Below, in pieces: positions 27,039-36,142 of a stretch of 64,000 nucleotides of DNA (position 1 is the first letter of the stretch; every line of letters begins with the position of its first letter). The DNA comes from Amphritea japonica ATCC BAA-1530 (GTDB taxonomy: Bacteria > Pseudomonadota > Gammaproteobacteria > Pseudomonadales > Balneatricaceae): NCBI RefSeq assembly GCF_016592435.1, contig NZ_AP014545.1, positions 248,001-312,000 on the forward strand, given 5' to 3'. The notes below the pieces were generated by a model, which was not told where the DNA came from, ran no database searches, and worked only from the letters and a program-made list of their open reading frames with translations. Position numbers and translations under genes: made by a program.

Positions 27039-28073
27039 ATGGATATTACAGAACTCTTATCGTTTACCGTTCAGCAGGGAGCATCTGACCTTCATATTAC
27101 CGCCGGTATGCCACCGGTCATACGTGTGGATGGTGAAGTGAAGCGTATTAAGCTGCCCTCTCTGGAGCATAAGCAGGTACATACGCTGATCTACGATATT
27201 ATGAATGACCGGCAGCGTAAGGATTATGAGGAACGGTTTGAAACCGATTTCTCTTTTGAAGTACCCGGTTTAGCACGATTTCGTGTTAACGCATTCAACC
27301 AGAACCGTGGTGCAGCGGCGGTATTCCGTACTATCCCAAGTAAAGTGCTGACTATGGATGATCTGGGTATGGGGCAGGTGTTCCGTAACCTGTCTGATAA
27401 CCCACGGGGGCTGGTGTTGGTAACCGGACCAACCGGTTCAGGTAAGAGTACCACCCTGGCCGCGATGGTCGATTATGTGAATGAAACCCGCAACGATCAT
27501 ATACTGACTATCGAAGACCCGATTGAATTTGTTCACGAAAGTAAGAAATGTCTGATTAACCAGCGAGAGGTTCACCGGGACACTCTGGGCTTTGAAGAAG
27601 CCCTGCGCTCCGCCCTGCGTGAGGATCCCGATGTTATTCTGGTGGGTGAGATGCGAGATCTGGAAACTATCCGCTTAGCGCTGACCGCCGCAGAAACCGG
27701 GCACCTGGTTTTTGGCACACTGCATACGACCTCGGCCGCTAAAACGATTGACCGTATCATTGATGTGTTTCCCGCCGCGGAAAAGTCGATGGTTCGTTCG
27801 ATGCTGTCAGAGTCTTTACAAGGTGTTATTTCTCAGACGTTGTTGAAAAAGCCTAAAGGCGGTCGAATTGCAGCGCATGAGATTATGGTTGGTACTCCGG
27901 CTATCCGAAACCTGATTCGTGAGGATAAGGTTGCGCAGATGTATTCAGCGATTCAGACCGGTGCGGGCTTTGGTATGATTACTCTGGATCAATCGCTGAC
28001 GGATCTGATGCAGAAAGGCCTGATTACCCGTGATACTGCGCGTGGTAAAGCGTTGAATCCAAAGAATTTCTAA
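27039..28073 (+). CDS. pilT: Type IV pilus retraction ATPase PilT
   Basis: Hexameric cytoplasmic ATPase that drives pilus retraction and twitching motility. It has 344 residues, the same length as P. aeruginosa PilT. The N-terminal PAS-like domain has SDLHITAGMPPVIRVDG. Walker A is GPTGSGKS (130-137, Lys136), and the Asp box IEDPIEFVH, Walker B GEMRDLETI, His box GHLVFGTLHT and the AIRNLIRE motif needed for retraction are all present. It forms an operon with pilU, 15 bases downstream. Confidence 0.97.
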   Translation: MDITELLSFTVQQGASDLHITAGMPPVIRVDGEVKRIKLPSLEHKQVHTLIYDIMNDRQRKDYEERFETDFSFEVPGLARFRVNAFNQNRGAAAVFRTIPSKVLTMDDLGMGQVFRNLSDNPRGLVLVTGPTGSGKSTTLAAMVDYVNETRNDHILTIEDPIEFVHESKKCLINQREVHRDTLGFEEALRSALREDPDVILVGEMRDLETIRLALTAAETGHLVFGTLHTTSAAKTIDRIIDVFPAAEKSMVRSMLSESLQGVISQTLLKKPKGGRIAAHEIMVGTPAIRNLIREDKVAQMYSAIQTGAGFGMITLDQSLTDLMQKGLITRDTARGKALNPKNF

Positions 28074-28088
28074 TAGGGAGCGTTTATT

Positions 28089-29255
28089 GTGGATATTACT
28101 CAACTGCTCAAGGTTATGACTGACCGTGACGCTTCCGATCTATTTATTACCGCCGGTGCCAGGCCCAGTATTAAGATTGATGGCACGATTAAACCGTTGA
28201 CCAAAGAGTCGCTGAAACCCGCACAGGCCCGATCGCTGACTTACAGCACGATGAATGATAAGCAGTTGTCGGAATTTGAGGGAACCCGGGAGTGTAACTT
28301 TGCCATCAGTGCCCAGGGCATTGGTCGATTCCGGGTGAGTGCTTTTTTCCAGCGCAACTCCCCTGGTATGGTACTACGCCGAATCAATACCTATATCCCT
28401 AGTCTGGAAGAGCTAAACCTGCCGCCGGTGCTGAAAGATCTGGCGATGACTAAACGGGGCTTGATTCTGTTTGTGGGTGGTACCAGTACGGGTAAATCGA
28501 CCTCTTTGGCATCGATGATCGATTATCGGAATACGAATTCAGCCGGGCACATCATCACCATTGAGGATCCGATTGAGTATATCCACGAGCATAAACAGAG
28601 TGTCATAACTCAGCGGGAAGTAGGTCTGGATACCGAATCCTTTGAGATTGCACTTAAAAATACCCTGCGTCAGGCACCTGATGTGATTCTGATGGGTGAG
28701 ATTCGTACCGCGGACACGATGGGATACGGTCTGACTTTCGCTGAAACGGGGCATCTGTGTATGGCGACCCTGCACGCGAATAACGCTAACCAGGCGCTTG
28801 ATCGAATTATCAGTTTCTTTCCGCCTGAGCATCATGCGCAGATCTGGATGGATCTGTCGCTTAACCTGAAGGCGATTGTCGCACAGCAATTGCTGCCAAC
28901 CAAAGACGGTAAAGGGCGCCGGGCAGTGGTGGAAGTGCTGATCAATACGCCATTGATGCAGGACCTGATTCGTAAGGGTGAGGTGCACGAGCTGAAAGAG
29001 GTGATCAAGAAATCCACTAACCTGGGAATGCAGACCTTTGATCAGGCCCTTTACAACGAATATAAGGAAGGCAACATCAATTACGATGTGGCGATCGCGC
29101 ACGCGGATTCACCTAATGATCTGCGTCTGATGATAAAACTGAATGCTGATACTAACCCTGATATTGAAGGGGGTGATGATGATACCGGGTTCTTCCTCCA
29201 GGATGACGCGGACTTCCTGCAAAATGAAGGCACAGTGGATGTAAAAGGGATGTAA
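28089..29255 (+). CDS. pilU: PilT-dependent retraction ATPase PilU
   Basis: Accessory retraction ATPase acting with PilT. It has 388 residues with a GTG start and the N-terminal SDLFITAGARPSIKIDG. Walker A is GGTSTGKS, the Asp box IEDPIEYIH, Walker B GEIRTADTM and the His box GHLCMATLHA. The acidic C-terminal tail (residues beyond about 355, GGDDDTGFF) is typical of PilU and absent from PilT. The operon ends at the strong terminator that follows. Confidence 0.96.
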   Translation: MDITQLLKVMTDRDASDLFITAGARPSIKIDGTIKPLTKESLKPAQARSLTYSTMNDKQLSEFEGTRECNFAISAQGIGRFRVSAFFQRNSPGMVLRRINTYIPSLEELNLPPVLKDLAMTKRGLILFVGGTSTGKSTSLASMIDYRNTNSAGHIITIEDPIEYIHEHKQSVITQREVGLDTESFEIALKNTLRQAPDVILMGEIRTADTMGYGLTFAETGHLCMATLHANNANQALDRIISFFPPEHHAQIWMDLSLNLKAIVAQQLLPTKDGKGRRAVVEVLINTPLMQDLIRKGEVHELKEVIKKSTNLGMQTFDQALYNEYKEGNINYDVAIAHADSPNDLRLMIKLNADTNPDIEGGDDDTGFFLQDDADFLQNEGTVDVKGM

Positions 29256-29269
29256 CTCTCTCAGATACA

Positions 29270-29314
29270 AAAACGGCGCTGCGAGTCTGTAAGACTGGCA
29301 GCGCCGTTTTTTTT
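29270..29314 (+). terminator. Rho-independent terminator after pilU
   Basis: A long hairpin with 13-bp arms (AAAACGGCGCTGC and its complement) is extended by an inner AGTCT/AGACT stem with one G:G mismatch, and is followed by an eight-T run. It also lies at the 3' end of the convergent pyrC' gene and may serve both directions. Confidence 0.9.
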
Positions 29315-29325
29315 GCTCAGAAGAT

Positions 29326-30609
29326 TTAGTGGTGTTGGAACACCAGCTGGCCTTCTAACAGGGTAAAGCGTACCTGACCTGTCAGTGGATAGTTAATGAA
29401 TGGGGTGTTACTGCCCGCGGAGCGGTGGTTTTCCTCAGTAAGACTCCATGACTGCTCAGGATCGAAAATGCAGATATCAGCAAGGCTGCCGGGAGTCAGG
29501 GTGCCTAAATCCAAACCCAGCACCTGAGCGGGGCCTGAGGTTAGCTTCTCGATCATCTGGGGCAGAGTAATAAGTTCTTGCTGCACCAACATCAGCGACA
29601 ATGAGAGCAGCGTCTCGAGACCCGTCATCCCCGGTTCAGTGGCGGCGAAGGGTGCTTGTTTAGCTGCAAGTTCATGGGGCTGGTGATCGGAACAGATCGC
29701 CTGAAAGCCATCGGTCAGTAACGCCTGGCGCAGGCCGGCCCGATCCAGCTGGCTACGCAACGGTGGAATCAGGTGGAAATTAGGATCAAACCCGCTGACG
29801 TTCTCATCAGTAAGCAGAAGGTTCTGGATTGCGATATCCGCGGTTACCTGCAACCCTCTTGCGCGAGCATCTATAACCATTTTCACCGAGCGTTCGCAGG
29901 AGAGCTGGCCAAAGTGGGCTTTGACGCCGGTCTGCTCGATTAATAGCAAGCAGCGGGCAACTTCAATCGTTTCGGCGCTTTCAGGAATGCCACTCAGGCC
30001 CAATCGGGTACAAGTGGTGTCGTCATGCATAGTACCACCTGCAGCCAGCTCGGCATCCTGAGGCTGGAATATAACCAGTAGCTCATGGGTTGCGGCGTAC
30101 TCAAGGCAGCGTGCCAGTGTTAAGGCACTGCGAATAGGTTCCCGGACATTAGTAAAACCAATGCAGCCGGCTTTGCTGAGGGCGTACATCGGACTAAGTT
30201 GTTCGCCTTTCAGTCCCTGGGTCAGCGCTCCCATGGGTAGAACCCGGGCATTACCGGCCTGCTTTGCCAGATCTTCAATTAGATCGATAACGGCGGTGTT
30301 ATCGGCAATAGGCTGGGTAATGGGGGGCATGCAGAGGGTCGTGATTCCACCGGCGGCAGCAGCAGCTGTCTCGCTGGCAATATTACCTTTTCGGGTGTAC
30401 CCCGGCTCTCGCAGATGGGCGCACAGATCGATCAGGCCAGGACTGACGATCAGATTAGTCGCATCGATTTCCTGATCGGCACTAAAGCCATCCGGCGCCT
30501 GGCCGATGGCGGTGATCTTACCCGCACTGATAAAAAGGTCGGTAATAGTATCCAGTTTGTTAGCAGGGTCGATGACGCGGCCGTTTCGGATTGCAATATT
30601 TGTTGTCAT
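29326..30609 (-). CDS. pyrC': Non-catalytic dihydroorotase-like subunit of aspartate transcarbamoylase (PyrC')
   Basis: A 427-residue dihydroorotase homologue. The metal-binding His-x-His of active enzymes is altered to Cys63-x-His65 (DLCAHLREPG), and the usual second His region reads AHFGQLSCERSV, so zinc binding and catalysis are probably lost. The late CSDHQPHE motif keeps its Asp. In Pseudomonas the same gene next to pyrB encodes an inactive pseudo-dihydroorotase that stabilises the ATCase dodecamer; that role is inferred here. A genuine pyrC should exist elsewhere. It follows pyrB by four bases. Confidence 0.9.
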   Translation of the reverse strand: MTTNIAIRNGRVIDPANKLDTITDLFISAGKITAIGQAPDGFSADQEIDATNLIVSPGLIDLCAHLREPGYTRKGNIASETAAAAAGGITTLCMPPITQPIADNTAVIDLIEDLAKQAGNARVLPMGALTQGLKGEQLSPMYALSKAGCIGFTNVREPIRSALTLARCLEYAATHELLVIFQPQDAELAAGGTMHDDTTCTRLGLSGIPESAETIEVARCLLLIEQTGVKAHFGQLSCERSVKMVIDARARGLQVTADIAIQNLLLTDENVSGFDPNFHLIPPLRSQLDRAGLRQALLTDGFQAICSDHQPHELAAKQAPFAATEPGMTGLETLLSLSLMLVQQELITLPQMIEKLTSGPAQVLGLDLGTLTPGSLADICIFDPEQSWSLTEENHRSAGSNTPFINYPLTGQVRFTLLEGQLVFQHH

Positions 30610-30613
30610 TGGC

Positions 30614-31615
30614 TTATACGCCCCCTTGCTGAGCTTGATGCTCCGTCATCTGGCCACTCATGGACATCGACATCACCGCCATACGTACGGCGATACCGTT
30701 GGTTACCTGCTTCAGGATTAGCGATTTGGGGCCGTCGGCAACCGATGTTTCAATCTCGACGCCGCGGTTGATCGGTCCTGGATGCATAACGATTGAATCC
30801 GGATGAGTCAGTTTAAGCTTCTCTTCGGTCAGGCCGTACAAACGGTAGAATTCTGATTCGCTCGGAAGTAGCGCGCTCTGCATTCGTTCTTTCTGCAGGC
30901 GCAGCATCATGACGACATCGACATCTTTCAGGCCCTGATTCATATCGGTGTAGACCTTAACGCCCAGTGACTCAATATGGCGAGGTAACAGGGTTGTCGG
31001 GGCGATAACCCTGATCTCTGCTGCCCCGAGTGTGCGTAAAGCATGAATTTGAGATCGAGCGACGCGAGAATGAAGTATATCGCCGACAATCGCTACTTTT
31101 AGTGGTTCAAAATCTCCTTTATGCTGGCGGATTGTCAGCATGTCTAACATTGCCTGAGTCGGGTGGGCATGACGGCCATCACCGGCATTAATCACTGCCA
31201 CGTGGGGCGTTACCTGGCTGGCGATATAATGCGCTGCTCCGCTATCAGAGTGACGCACCACGAACATATCTGAGTGCATCGCTTCCATGGTCATCAGGGT
31301 GTCCTTCAGGGTTTCACCTTTAGATGTGGAGGAGGTTTTGATATTCAGATTAAGTACGTCTGCGGAGAGACGTTTTGCGGCTAACTCAAATGTGCTGGCG
31401 GTACGGGTGCTGGCTTCAAAAAAGAGATTTACAACTGTTTTACCCCGCAATAGCGGTACTTTTTTGACCTGCTGAGCACTCATGTCCACAAAGGAATCAG
31501 CGGTATCCAATATCTCGGTGAGCAGTTCACGGCTCAGCCCTTCGGTGGTGAGAAAGTGTTTTAACTGACCGGCGCTGTTCAGCTGGATCAGATTGGGGTC
31601 TTGTTGTGCAAACAT
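30614..31615 (-). CDS. pyrB: Aspartate carbamoyltransferase catalytic subunit
   Basis: Condenses carbamoyl phosphate and aspartate in pyrimidine synthesis. At 333 residues it is longer than E. coli PyrB and matches the class A type that pairs with PyrC'. The carbamoyl-phosphate loop is [10 protein letters not shown] (Ser69 to Thr72). HPTQAMLD and the C-terminal [12 protein letters not shown] are present. The leading ~15 residues before the conserved core fit the Pseudomonas-type N-terminal extension. Confidence 0.96.
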   Translation of the reverse strand: MFAQQDPNLIQLNSAGQLKHFLTTEGLSRELLTEILDTADSFVDMSAQQVKKVPLLRGKTVVNLFFEASTRTASTFELAAKRLSADVLNLNIKTSSTSKGETLKDTLMTMEAMHSDMFVVRHSDSGAAHYIASQVTPHVAVINAGDGRHAHPTQAMLDMLTIRQHKGDFEPLKVAIVGDILHSRVARSQIHALRTLGAAEIRVIAPTTLLPRHIESLGVKVYTDMNQGLKDVDVVMMLRLQKERMQSALLPSESEFYRLYGLTEEKLKLTHPDSIVMHPGPINRGVEIETSVADGPKSLILKQVTNGIAVRMAVMSMSMSGQMTEHQAQQGGV

Positions 31616-31635
31616 GTCAGATTCCGGCGATGGCG

Positions 31636-32151
31636 TTAAAGGTTAGATTTCTTACGAATTTCCAGAGCCAGTGGCTCCGGCCCGGTCAACTTGACCTGTT
31701 CATCGTCAGCAAGTTGCAATATGTCACCAACAACGTCAGCTTGAATAGGCAGCTGACGGCGATTCAGATCGAGTAGCGTTACCAGGGTGATCGATGCCGG
31801 GCGGCCATAGTCAAATAATTCATTCATCGCGGCGCGTATGGTCCGGCCACTCATGATGACATCATCGACCAGAATGATGTGCCGATTTTCAGTTGCGCTG
31901 GGTAATACCGATGGCTGAACTTTGGGGTTTAAACCGGCCTGGCTAAAGTCATCCCGATAGAACGAGATGTCCAGCGTGCCGAGCGGGTTTTGAATTTCCA
32001 GCTGCTGGTGAAGGTGCTCCGCCACCCAGACGCCGCCGGTGCGAATACCGATCATCATCGGGTTCTCGAGCTCTCTGGCCTTAATCAGGGTGGCCAGGTC
32101 AGCAGTCATTTTATTCAGCAGGTTATCTACCTTAATCACGCCCGATACCAT
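31636..32151 (-). CDS. pyrR: Bifunctional pyr operon regulator / uracil phosphoribosyltransferase
   Basis: A PyrR homologue of 171 residues with a type I phosphoribosyltransferase fold. The PRPP loop is [15 protein letters not shown], and [14 protein letters not shown] is near residue 34. In Pseudomonas PyrR affects pyr gene expression, although the attenuation mechanism of Bacillus is not established there. The ATG at 32151 with GGAGG upstream is preferred to a GTG at 32175; its first 20 bases overlap ruvX. It precedes pyrB. Confidence 0.92.
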   Translation of the reverse strand: MVSGVIKVDNLLNKMTADLATLIKARELENPMMIGIRTGGVWVAEHLHQQLEIQNPLGTLDISFYRDDFSQAGLNPKVQPSVLPSATENRHIILVDDVIMSGRTIRAAMNELFDYGRPASITLVTLLDLNRRQLPIQADVVGDILQLADDEQVKLTGPEPLALEIRKKSNL

Positions 32152-32608
32152 AGAGGTCCTCCAGTCGGGTTTCACTGGATATTAGCTGGCCTGATTCAAA
32201 CCAGCTTTCCAGAATCAGTTGAGCGGCGATACCGTCAACGGAATTTTCTTTAAAATTAGTACTGCCGCCCCGGGCCATACTGATCTGTTTAGCTTCTCGG
32301 GTGGAGAGCCTTTCATCGATCAGATAGCAGGGTAGCTGACAGCGTTCTTTAAGACGGTTGGCAAATTTACGTGCGCGGCGTGACATATCGCTGATAGTGC
32401 CATCCATGTTGAGTGGGATGCCCACCACCAGTGCTGCCGGTTGCCATTCGGTAATCAATGCTTCCAGCAGTGACCAGTCGGGTATGCCGTCCCGGGCAGC
32501 AACGGGTGCCAGGGGAGATGCCGTACCGGTTATTGCCTGTCCAGCGGCAACGCCGATTCGGGTGGTACCAAAATCAAAGCCTATAACTGGACCTGATAGT
32601 GTGATCAT
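32132..32608 (-). CDS. ruvX: Putative pre-16S rRNA nuclease / Holliday-junction-resolvase fold protein
   Basis: A YqgF/RuvX family protein of 158 residues with an RNase H-like fold. The first acidic motif is [12 protein letters not shown] (Asp12), with GIPLNMDG, and the acidic DERLSTREA and [10 protein letters not shown] complete the active-site set. In E. coli the protein is implicated in processing the 5' end of 16S rRNA. Its 3' end overlaps pyrR, and it lies downstream of yqgE as in Pseudomonas. Confidence 0.94.
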   Translation of the reverse strand: MITLSGPVIGFDFGTTRIGVAAGQAITGTASPLAPVAARDGIPDWSLLEALITEWQPAALVVGIPLNMDGTISDMSRRARKFANRLKERCQLPCYLIDERLSTREAKQISMARGGSTNFKENSVDGIAAQLILESWFESGQLISSETRLEDLYGIGRD

Positions 32609-32646
32609 TCCGCTTCTTTATATAGGTTAATGGGCGTACGAACGGG

Positions 32647-33231
32647 TCAGGCGTGGCCGCTCTGGGAGGTCAGTAGATGAATATTGACCCCCAGGGTCGC
32701 CGCTGCAGCCTGAAGGCGCTCTTCAGCCGGAGTGCGAAACATTATATCTAAATTAGCCGGGCAACTTAACCACACATTGTCAGACATTTCCTGTTCCAGT
32801 TGTTCAGCGCCCCAGCCAGCATATCCCAGGGCAATGAGAAACTGCTCCGGGGCCCGGTTCTGGCCGATCGCCCTGAGAATATCGACCGAAGTTGTCAGAG
32901 ATAGCTGGTCGGTAATGTCGTAGCTGGAGTCCCAGGCTTCCTCTGTGGGGCTGTGGAGGATAAACCCACGATCATTTTTTACCGGGCCTCCGGCATAAAC
33001 CGGTTGTTCAGGTACGCTTTCGCACTCAAGTCCCAGGTGTTGGAACAGATCACTGGTAACCATGTCCATAGGCCGGTTGATAATGATTCCCATGGCGCCG
33101 TGTTCATTGTGTTCGCAGATGTAAGTGACGGTATGGTCGAAGTTAGTATCATCCATGTGGGGCATTGAGAGCAGGAAGTGGTCCTGAAGACTGCCGGGCA
33201 GGTAAGGAGAGGCGGGAGCGGAGGAAGCCAT
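32647..33231 (-). CDS. algH: YqgE/AlgH family protein
   Basis: A UPF0301 protein of about 194 residues with LQDHFLLSMPHMDDTNFDHTV in its N-terminal part, GAMGIIINRP, the GGPV motif and a C-terminal LGVNIHLLTSQSGHA that closely follows P. aeruginosa AlgH. AlgH influences alginate regulation there by an unclear route. The Met at 33231 has AGGT upstream and is preferred to the ATG at 33246. It lies between tonB and ruvX. Confidence 0.92.
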   Translation of the reverse strand: MASSAPASPYLPGSLQDHFLLSMPHMDDTNFDHTVTYICEHNEHGAMGIIINRPMDMVTSDLFQHLGLECESVPEQPVYAGGPVKNDRGFILHSPTEEAWDSSYDITDQLSLTTSVDILRAIGQNRAPEQFLIALGYAGWGAEQLEQEMSDNVWLSCPANLDIMFRTPAEERLQAAAATLGVNIHLLTSQSGHA

Positions 33232-33280
33232 AGTGAATACCTGCATGTTATGCGACTTTTAAATCGGGGTTCTTTAACTA

Positions 33281-34231
33281 CTAGTATATCCGGCTGGTTT
33301 TCTCAAATTTCCAGGTACGGATGATCTCCAGAAGATCGGTGTTTTTACGCATCTCTACCGGGAATTTCTGGAAAGGTGATGCAAGCTGAACGATGCGTAC
33401 AGCAGCATCGTCTAACACTTTATTACCGGATGAATGCAAAATCTGAATGTTTTTAACGCTGCCATCGGGTAGCAGAATGACCATCATCCGCAAACTGCCA
33501 TAGAGTTCATTCTGGCGTGCCTCTTTGGGATAGTTAAGGTTACCAACGGATTCTATTTTACGACGCCAGTTAGCCAGATAGACCGCATCGGTATGGCTCT
33601 TGGTGGCGGCGGAGGTCAGACGTGTTACTCGTGGGCGTTTAGCATACTCCTGGCGCTGTAGCTCTAACTGAGCCTCGAGACTGGCTATTTCCAGACTGCG
33701 GGCTAACAGTGATTGAGAGCTACCTGGAGCAGGGGGTGGCGGTGTTGATTTCTGTTGCTTTACCGGCGTGTTTGAGAGTTTCTTTCCGGTCGGACTACTG
33801 GTGATAATTACCTGTTTTTCTGGGGTCTCAACGGTTTTCTCTGCTACTTCTTTGTCGGCAGGCGCGGGGTCGCTGATTATGGCGGGAGAGGGTGTCAATG
33901 CATCGGGTTGTGGTGCTGTCGTTGGTTGAAGCGGGGCTGTTTCCTGGATATCCCGGTGTTGAAAGTCAGCTTTTTCACGGGTGGCCGGCAGGGCTTTTTC
34001 TTCTAGCTGGCCACTGCCTTGCTGGTCGGCCTGAGCGATAAAATCAGCTTCTTCCGGTGGTGTTTCACTCTGATATTGCGCCAGCGTGATTTCCAGAGTC
34101 TGAGCCGGAGGTGATTTCGGTGAAACAGCAAAGCCTATACCCAGAATCGCAGCGGCATGTACCGCCACTGCCAGAAACAGAGTGAAACCGAGTCGGTCGG
34201 CTGCGGAAACAATAGCAGCCGTTTTACTCAT
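33281..34231 (-). CDS. tonB: TonB-like energy transducer
   Basis: A 316-residue inner-membrane-anchored periplasmic protein. The N-terminus has one hydrophobic helix (about 14-34), followed by a long Pro/Glu/Lys/Gln-rich linker (about 55-175). The C-terminal TonB domain (about 225-316) includes YPKEARQNELYGSLRMMVILLPDG. No exbB or exbD is adjacent. It holds the place of P. aeruginosa tonB3, which is required for twitching motility, and pilT/pilU lie nearby here too, so a pilus link is plausible but inferred. Confidence 0.88.
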   Translation of the reverse strand: MSKTAAIVSAADRLGFTLFLAVAVHAAAILGIGFAVSPKSPPAQTLEITLAQYQSETPPEEADFIAQADQQGSGQLEEKALPATREKADFQHRDIQETAPLQPTTAPQPDALTPSPAIISDPAPADKEVAEKTVETPEKQVIITSSPTGKKLSNTPVKQQKSTPPPPAPGSSQSLLARSLEIASLEAQLELQRQEYAKRPRVTRLTSAATKSHTDAVYLANWRRKIESVGNLNYPKEARQNELYGSLRMMVILLPDGSVKNIQILHSSGNKVLDDAAVRIVQLASPFQKFPVEMRKNTDLLEIIRTWKFEKTSRIY

Positions 34232-34275
34232 GGGTGTTTGCCAATACTGGTGCCAACAATATTAATAGTTCCTGA

Positions 34276-35226
34276 TTATCCGAGTTTCGCTTCGATCGCA
34301 TCCATTAACTGCATGCCGATGTCTAAATCAAACTGAGTATCCAGTTCGCGAATACAGGTCGGGCTGGTAACATTAACTTCGGTCAGGTAATCGCCGATGA
34401 CGTCTAATCCGGCAAAGAGTATGCCCTGAGCTTTCAGGGTGGGGCCGACCTGAGCGGCAATCCATTTTTCTCTGTCGGTCAGTGGTCGGCCTTCACCGCG
34501 TCCACCGACGGCAAGGTTGCCGCGGGTTTCGCCGTTAGTGGGGATGCGGGATAAGCCGTAAGGCACCGCTTCACCATCAATCATCAGAATACGCTTATCA
34601 CCATCCACAATTTCAGGCAGATATTTCTGCGCCATGATGGTTTCCTGGCCAAATTTTGTCAGGGTTTCGATGATGACACCGAGATTTACCCCTTCTTCCT
34701 GAATACGGAAGATCGAGGCACCGCCCATACCATCGAGCGGCTTGAAAATGACATCTTTAAACTCCGCATGGAATTCTCGTAACAGATCCTCACGGCGAGT
34801 CACTAAAACAGGCGGGCAGCATTGCGGAAAGTGAGTGGCAAAAATCTTCTCGTTATAATCGCGCAGCGCTTGAGGCCGGTTAACCATCAGGGTGTTGCCC
34901 TGATCTGCAGCCATTTCAAGCAGGTGGGTGGTATAGATGAATTCGTTATCGAAGGGAGGGTCTTTACGCATCAGTACGACATCGAGGGTAGAAACTTCTT
35001 CAACCTGGTATTCACCGCGCTCAAACCACTTTTCAGGGTTCATATCGACCGTCAGCGGAGCCATCTTAGCCAGTACCTTTCCGTCTCTGAGGTAAAGGTC
35101 TTTCTGCTCCATATACCAGAGCTCCCAACCTTTACTCTGAGCGGCCCAGAGCATCGCCAGAGAACTGTCTTTTTTGTAGCTGATGGTATCAATAGGATCC
35201 ATCACAATGCCGACTTTTACTGTCAT
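34276..35226 (-). CDS. gshB: Glutathione synthetase
   Basis: Joins gamma-glutamylcysteine and glycine using ATP. The 316-residue protein has the GshB N-terminal domain (KVGIVMDPIDTISYKKDSSLAML) and an ATP-grasp domain with FKPLDGMGGASIFR, QKYLPEIVDGDKRIL, the Gly-rich NLAVGGRGEG and the metal-binding EVNVTSPTCIREL. It sits between rsmE and tonB on the minus strand. Confidence 0.97.
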   Translation of the reverse strand: MTVKVGIVMDPIDTISYKKDSSLAMLWAAQSKGWELWYMEQKDLYLRDGKVLAKMAPLTVDMNPEKWFERGEYQVEEVSTLDVVLMRKDPPFDNEFIYTTHLLEMAADQGNTLMVNRPQALRDYNEKIFATHFPQCCPPVLVTRREDLLREFHAEFKDVIFKPLDGMGGASIFRIQEEGVNLGVIIETLTKFGQETIMAQKYLPEIVDGDKRILMIDGEAVPYGLSRIPTNGETRGNLAVGGRGEGRPLTDREKWIAAQVGPTLKAQGILFAGLDVIGDYLTEVNVTSPTCIRELDTQFDLDIGMQLMDAIEAKLG

Positions 35227-35309
35227 CGAGTTGCCTTGCTAATCTTTAGATTAAAGGGGATTCTACCTGCCCGTTAAGGTCATCACCAGTGTTAAACCGC
35301 ATCCGGTGA

Positions 35310-36038
35310 TTATCCCAGGTCACCCCATAAATATTGTAGTACTGAGAGCGCCGCAACCGGGGCTGTTTCCGTGCGAAAAACCCGCGGGCCGAAGGCTACA
35401 GGTTTGAACCCCTGTGCCAGAGCCTGTTCCACTTCGGTTTCACTCAAGCCGCCTTCAGGCCCAATTAGCAGAGCAACTGATGTGGGTTTGTCGAACTCCC
35501 CCAGGGGTTGTGCCGTATGGTGGTGCAGTACCAGCTTAAGATCCGCTTCGACACTGTTTATCCACTCGGTCAGAGATTGCGGCGCTGCTATCTCCGGGAC
35601 ATCGCAGCGCAGGCTTTGTTCACAGGCGCTGACGGCAACCTGCTGCCAGTGCTGACGTCGTTTTTCCTGACGTTCCGGATTCAGGCGGACTTCGCAGCGC
35701 TCACTGAACAGTGGCACCATTTGATGCATACCCAGCTCCGTGGCTTTCTGAATCGCATAATCCATTCGTTCGCCCCGGGACACTGATTGCCCCAGCGTAA
35801 CCTTAAGCGGAGATTGTCGATGGGTTGTTGTTATCTCGGTTATCAGTGCCCGGGCAGTGCGTTTAGCGACTTCAGTCAGTTCTGCGCGGTATTCACAGCC
35901 GTCGCCATTAAACAGAATAAGATGATCTCCGGGGCGCATTCTCAAGGCCCTGGAAACATGTTGGGTCACGGTATCACTGAGGTTGAGCTCCTGACCCTGA
36001 GTCAGTGCCTGTGGTTCGTAGAAACGGGGTGTTCTCAT
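35310..36038 (-). CDS. rsmE: 16S rRNA (uracil1498-N3)-methyltransferase
   Basis: A 242-residue SPOUT-class methyltransferase. The N-terminal PUA-like domain starts MRTPRFYEPQALTQGQ. The trefoil knot is marked by VALLIGPEGGLSETEVE and FGPRVFRTETAPVAALSVLQ, which forms the SAM site. It modifies U1498 in the decoding region of the 30S subunit. It lies between metK and gshB, with a terminator on the metK side. Confidence 0.95.
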   Translation of the reverse strand: MRTPRFYEPQALTQGQELNLSDTVTQHVSRALRMRPGDHLILFNGDGCEYRAELTEVAKRTARALITEITTTHRQSPLKVTLGQSVSRGERMDYAIQKATELGMHQMVPLFSERCEVRLNPERQEKRRQHWQQVAVSACEQSLRCDVPEIAAPQSLTEWINSVEADLKLVLHHHTAQPLGEFDKPTSVALLIGPEGGLSETEVEQALAQGFKPVAFGPRVFRTETAPVAALSVLQYLWGDLG

Positions 36039-36097
36039 CGTCTATATATACTGTATTGAACAAAGTCTGGTCATTATGCCGTCTTTGGCGGGATAAA

Positions 36098-36127
36098 AAA
36101 AAGGCAGAGTTTTCACTCTGCCTTTTT
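36098..36127 (-). terminator. Rho-independent terminator between metK and rsmE
   Basis: Perfect 13-bp arms AAAAAGGCAGAGT and ACTCTGCCTTTTT with a four-base loop. It has A- and T-runs on both sides, so it can act on either strand. It lies just after the metK stop and upstream of rsmE. Confidence 0.9.
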
Positions 36128-36142
36128 TTGTTCGATTACGGC

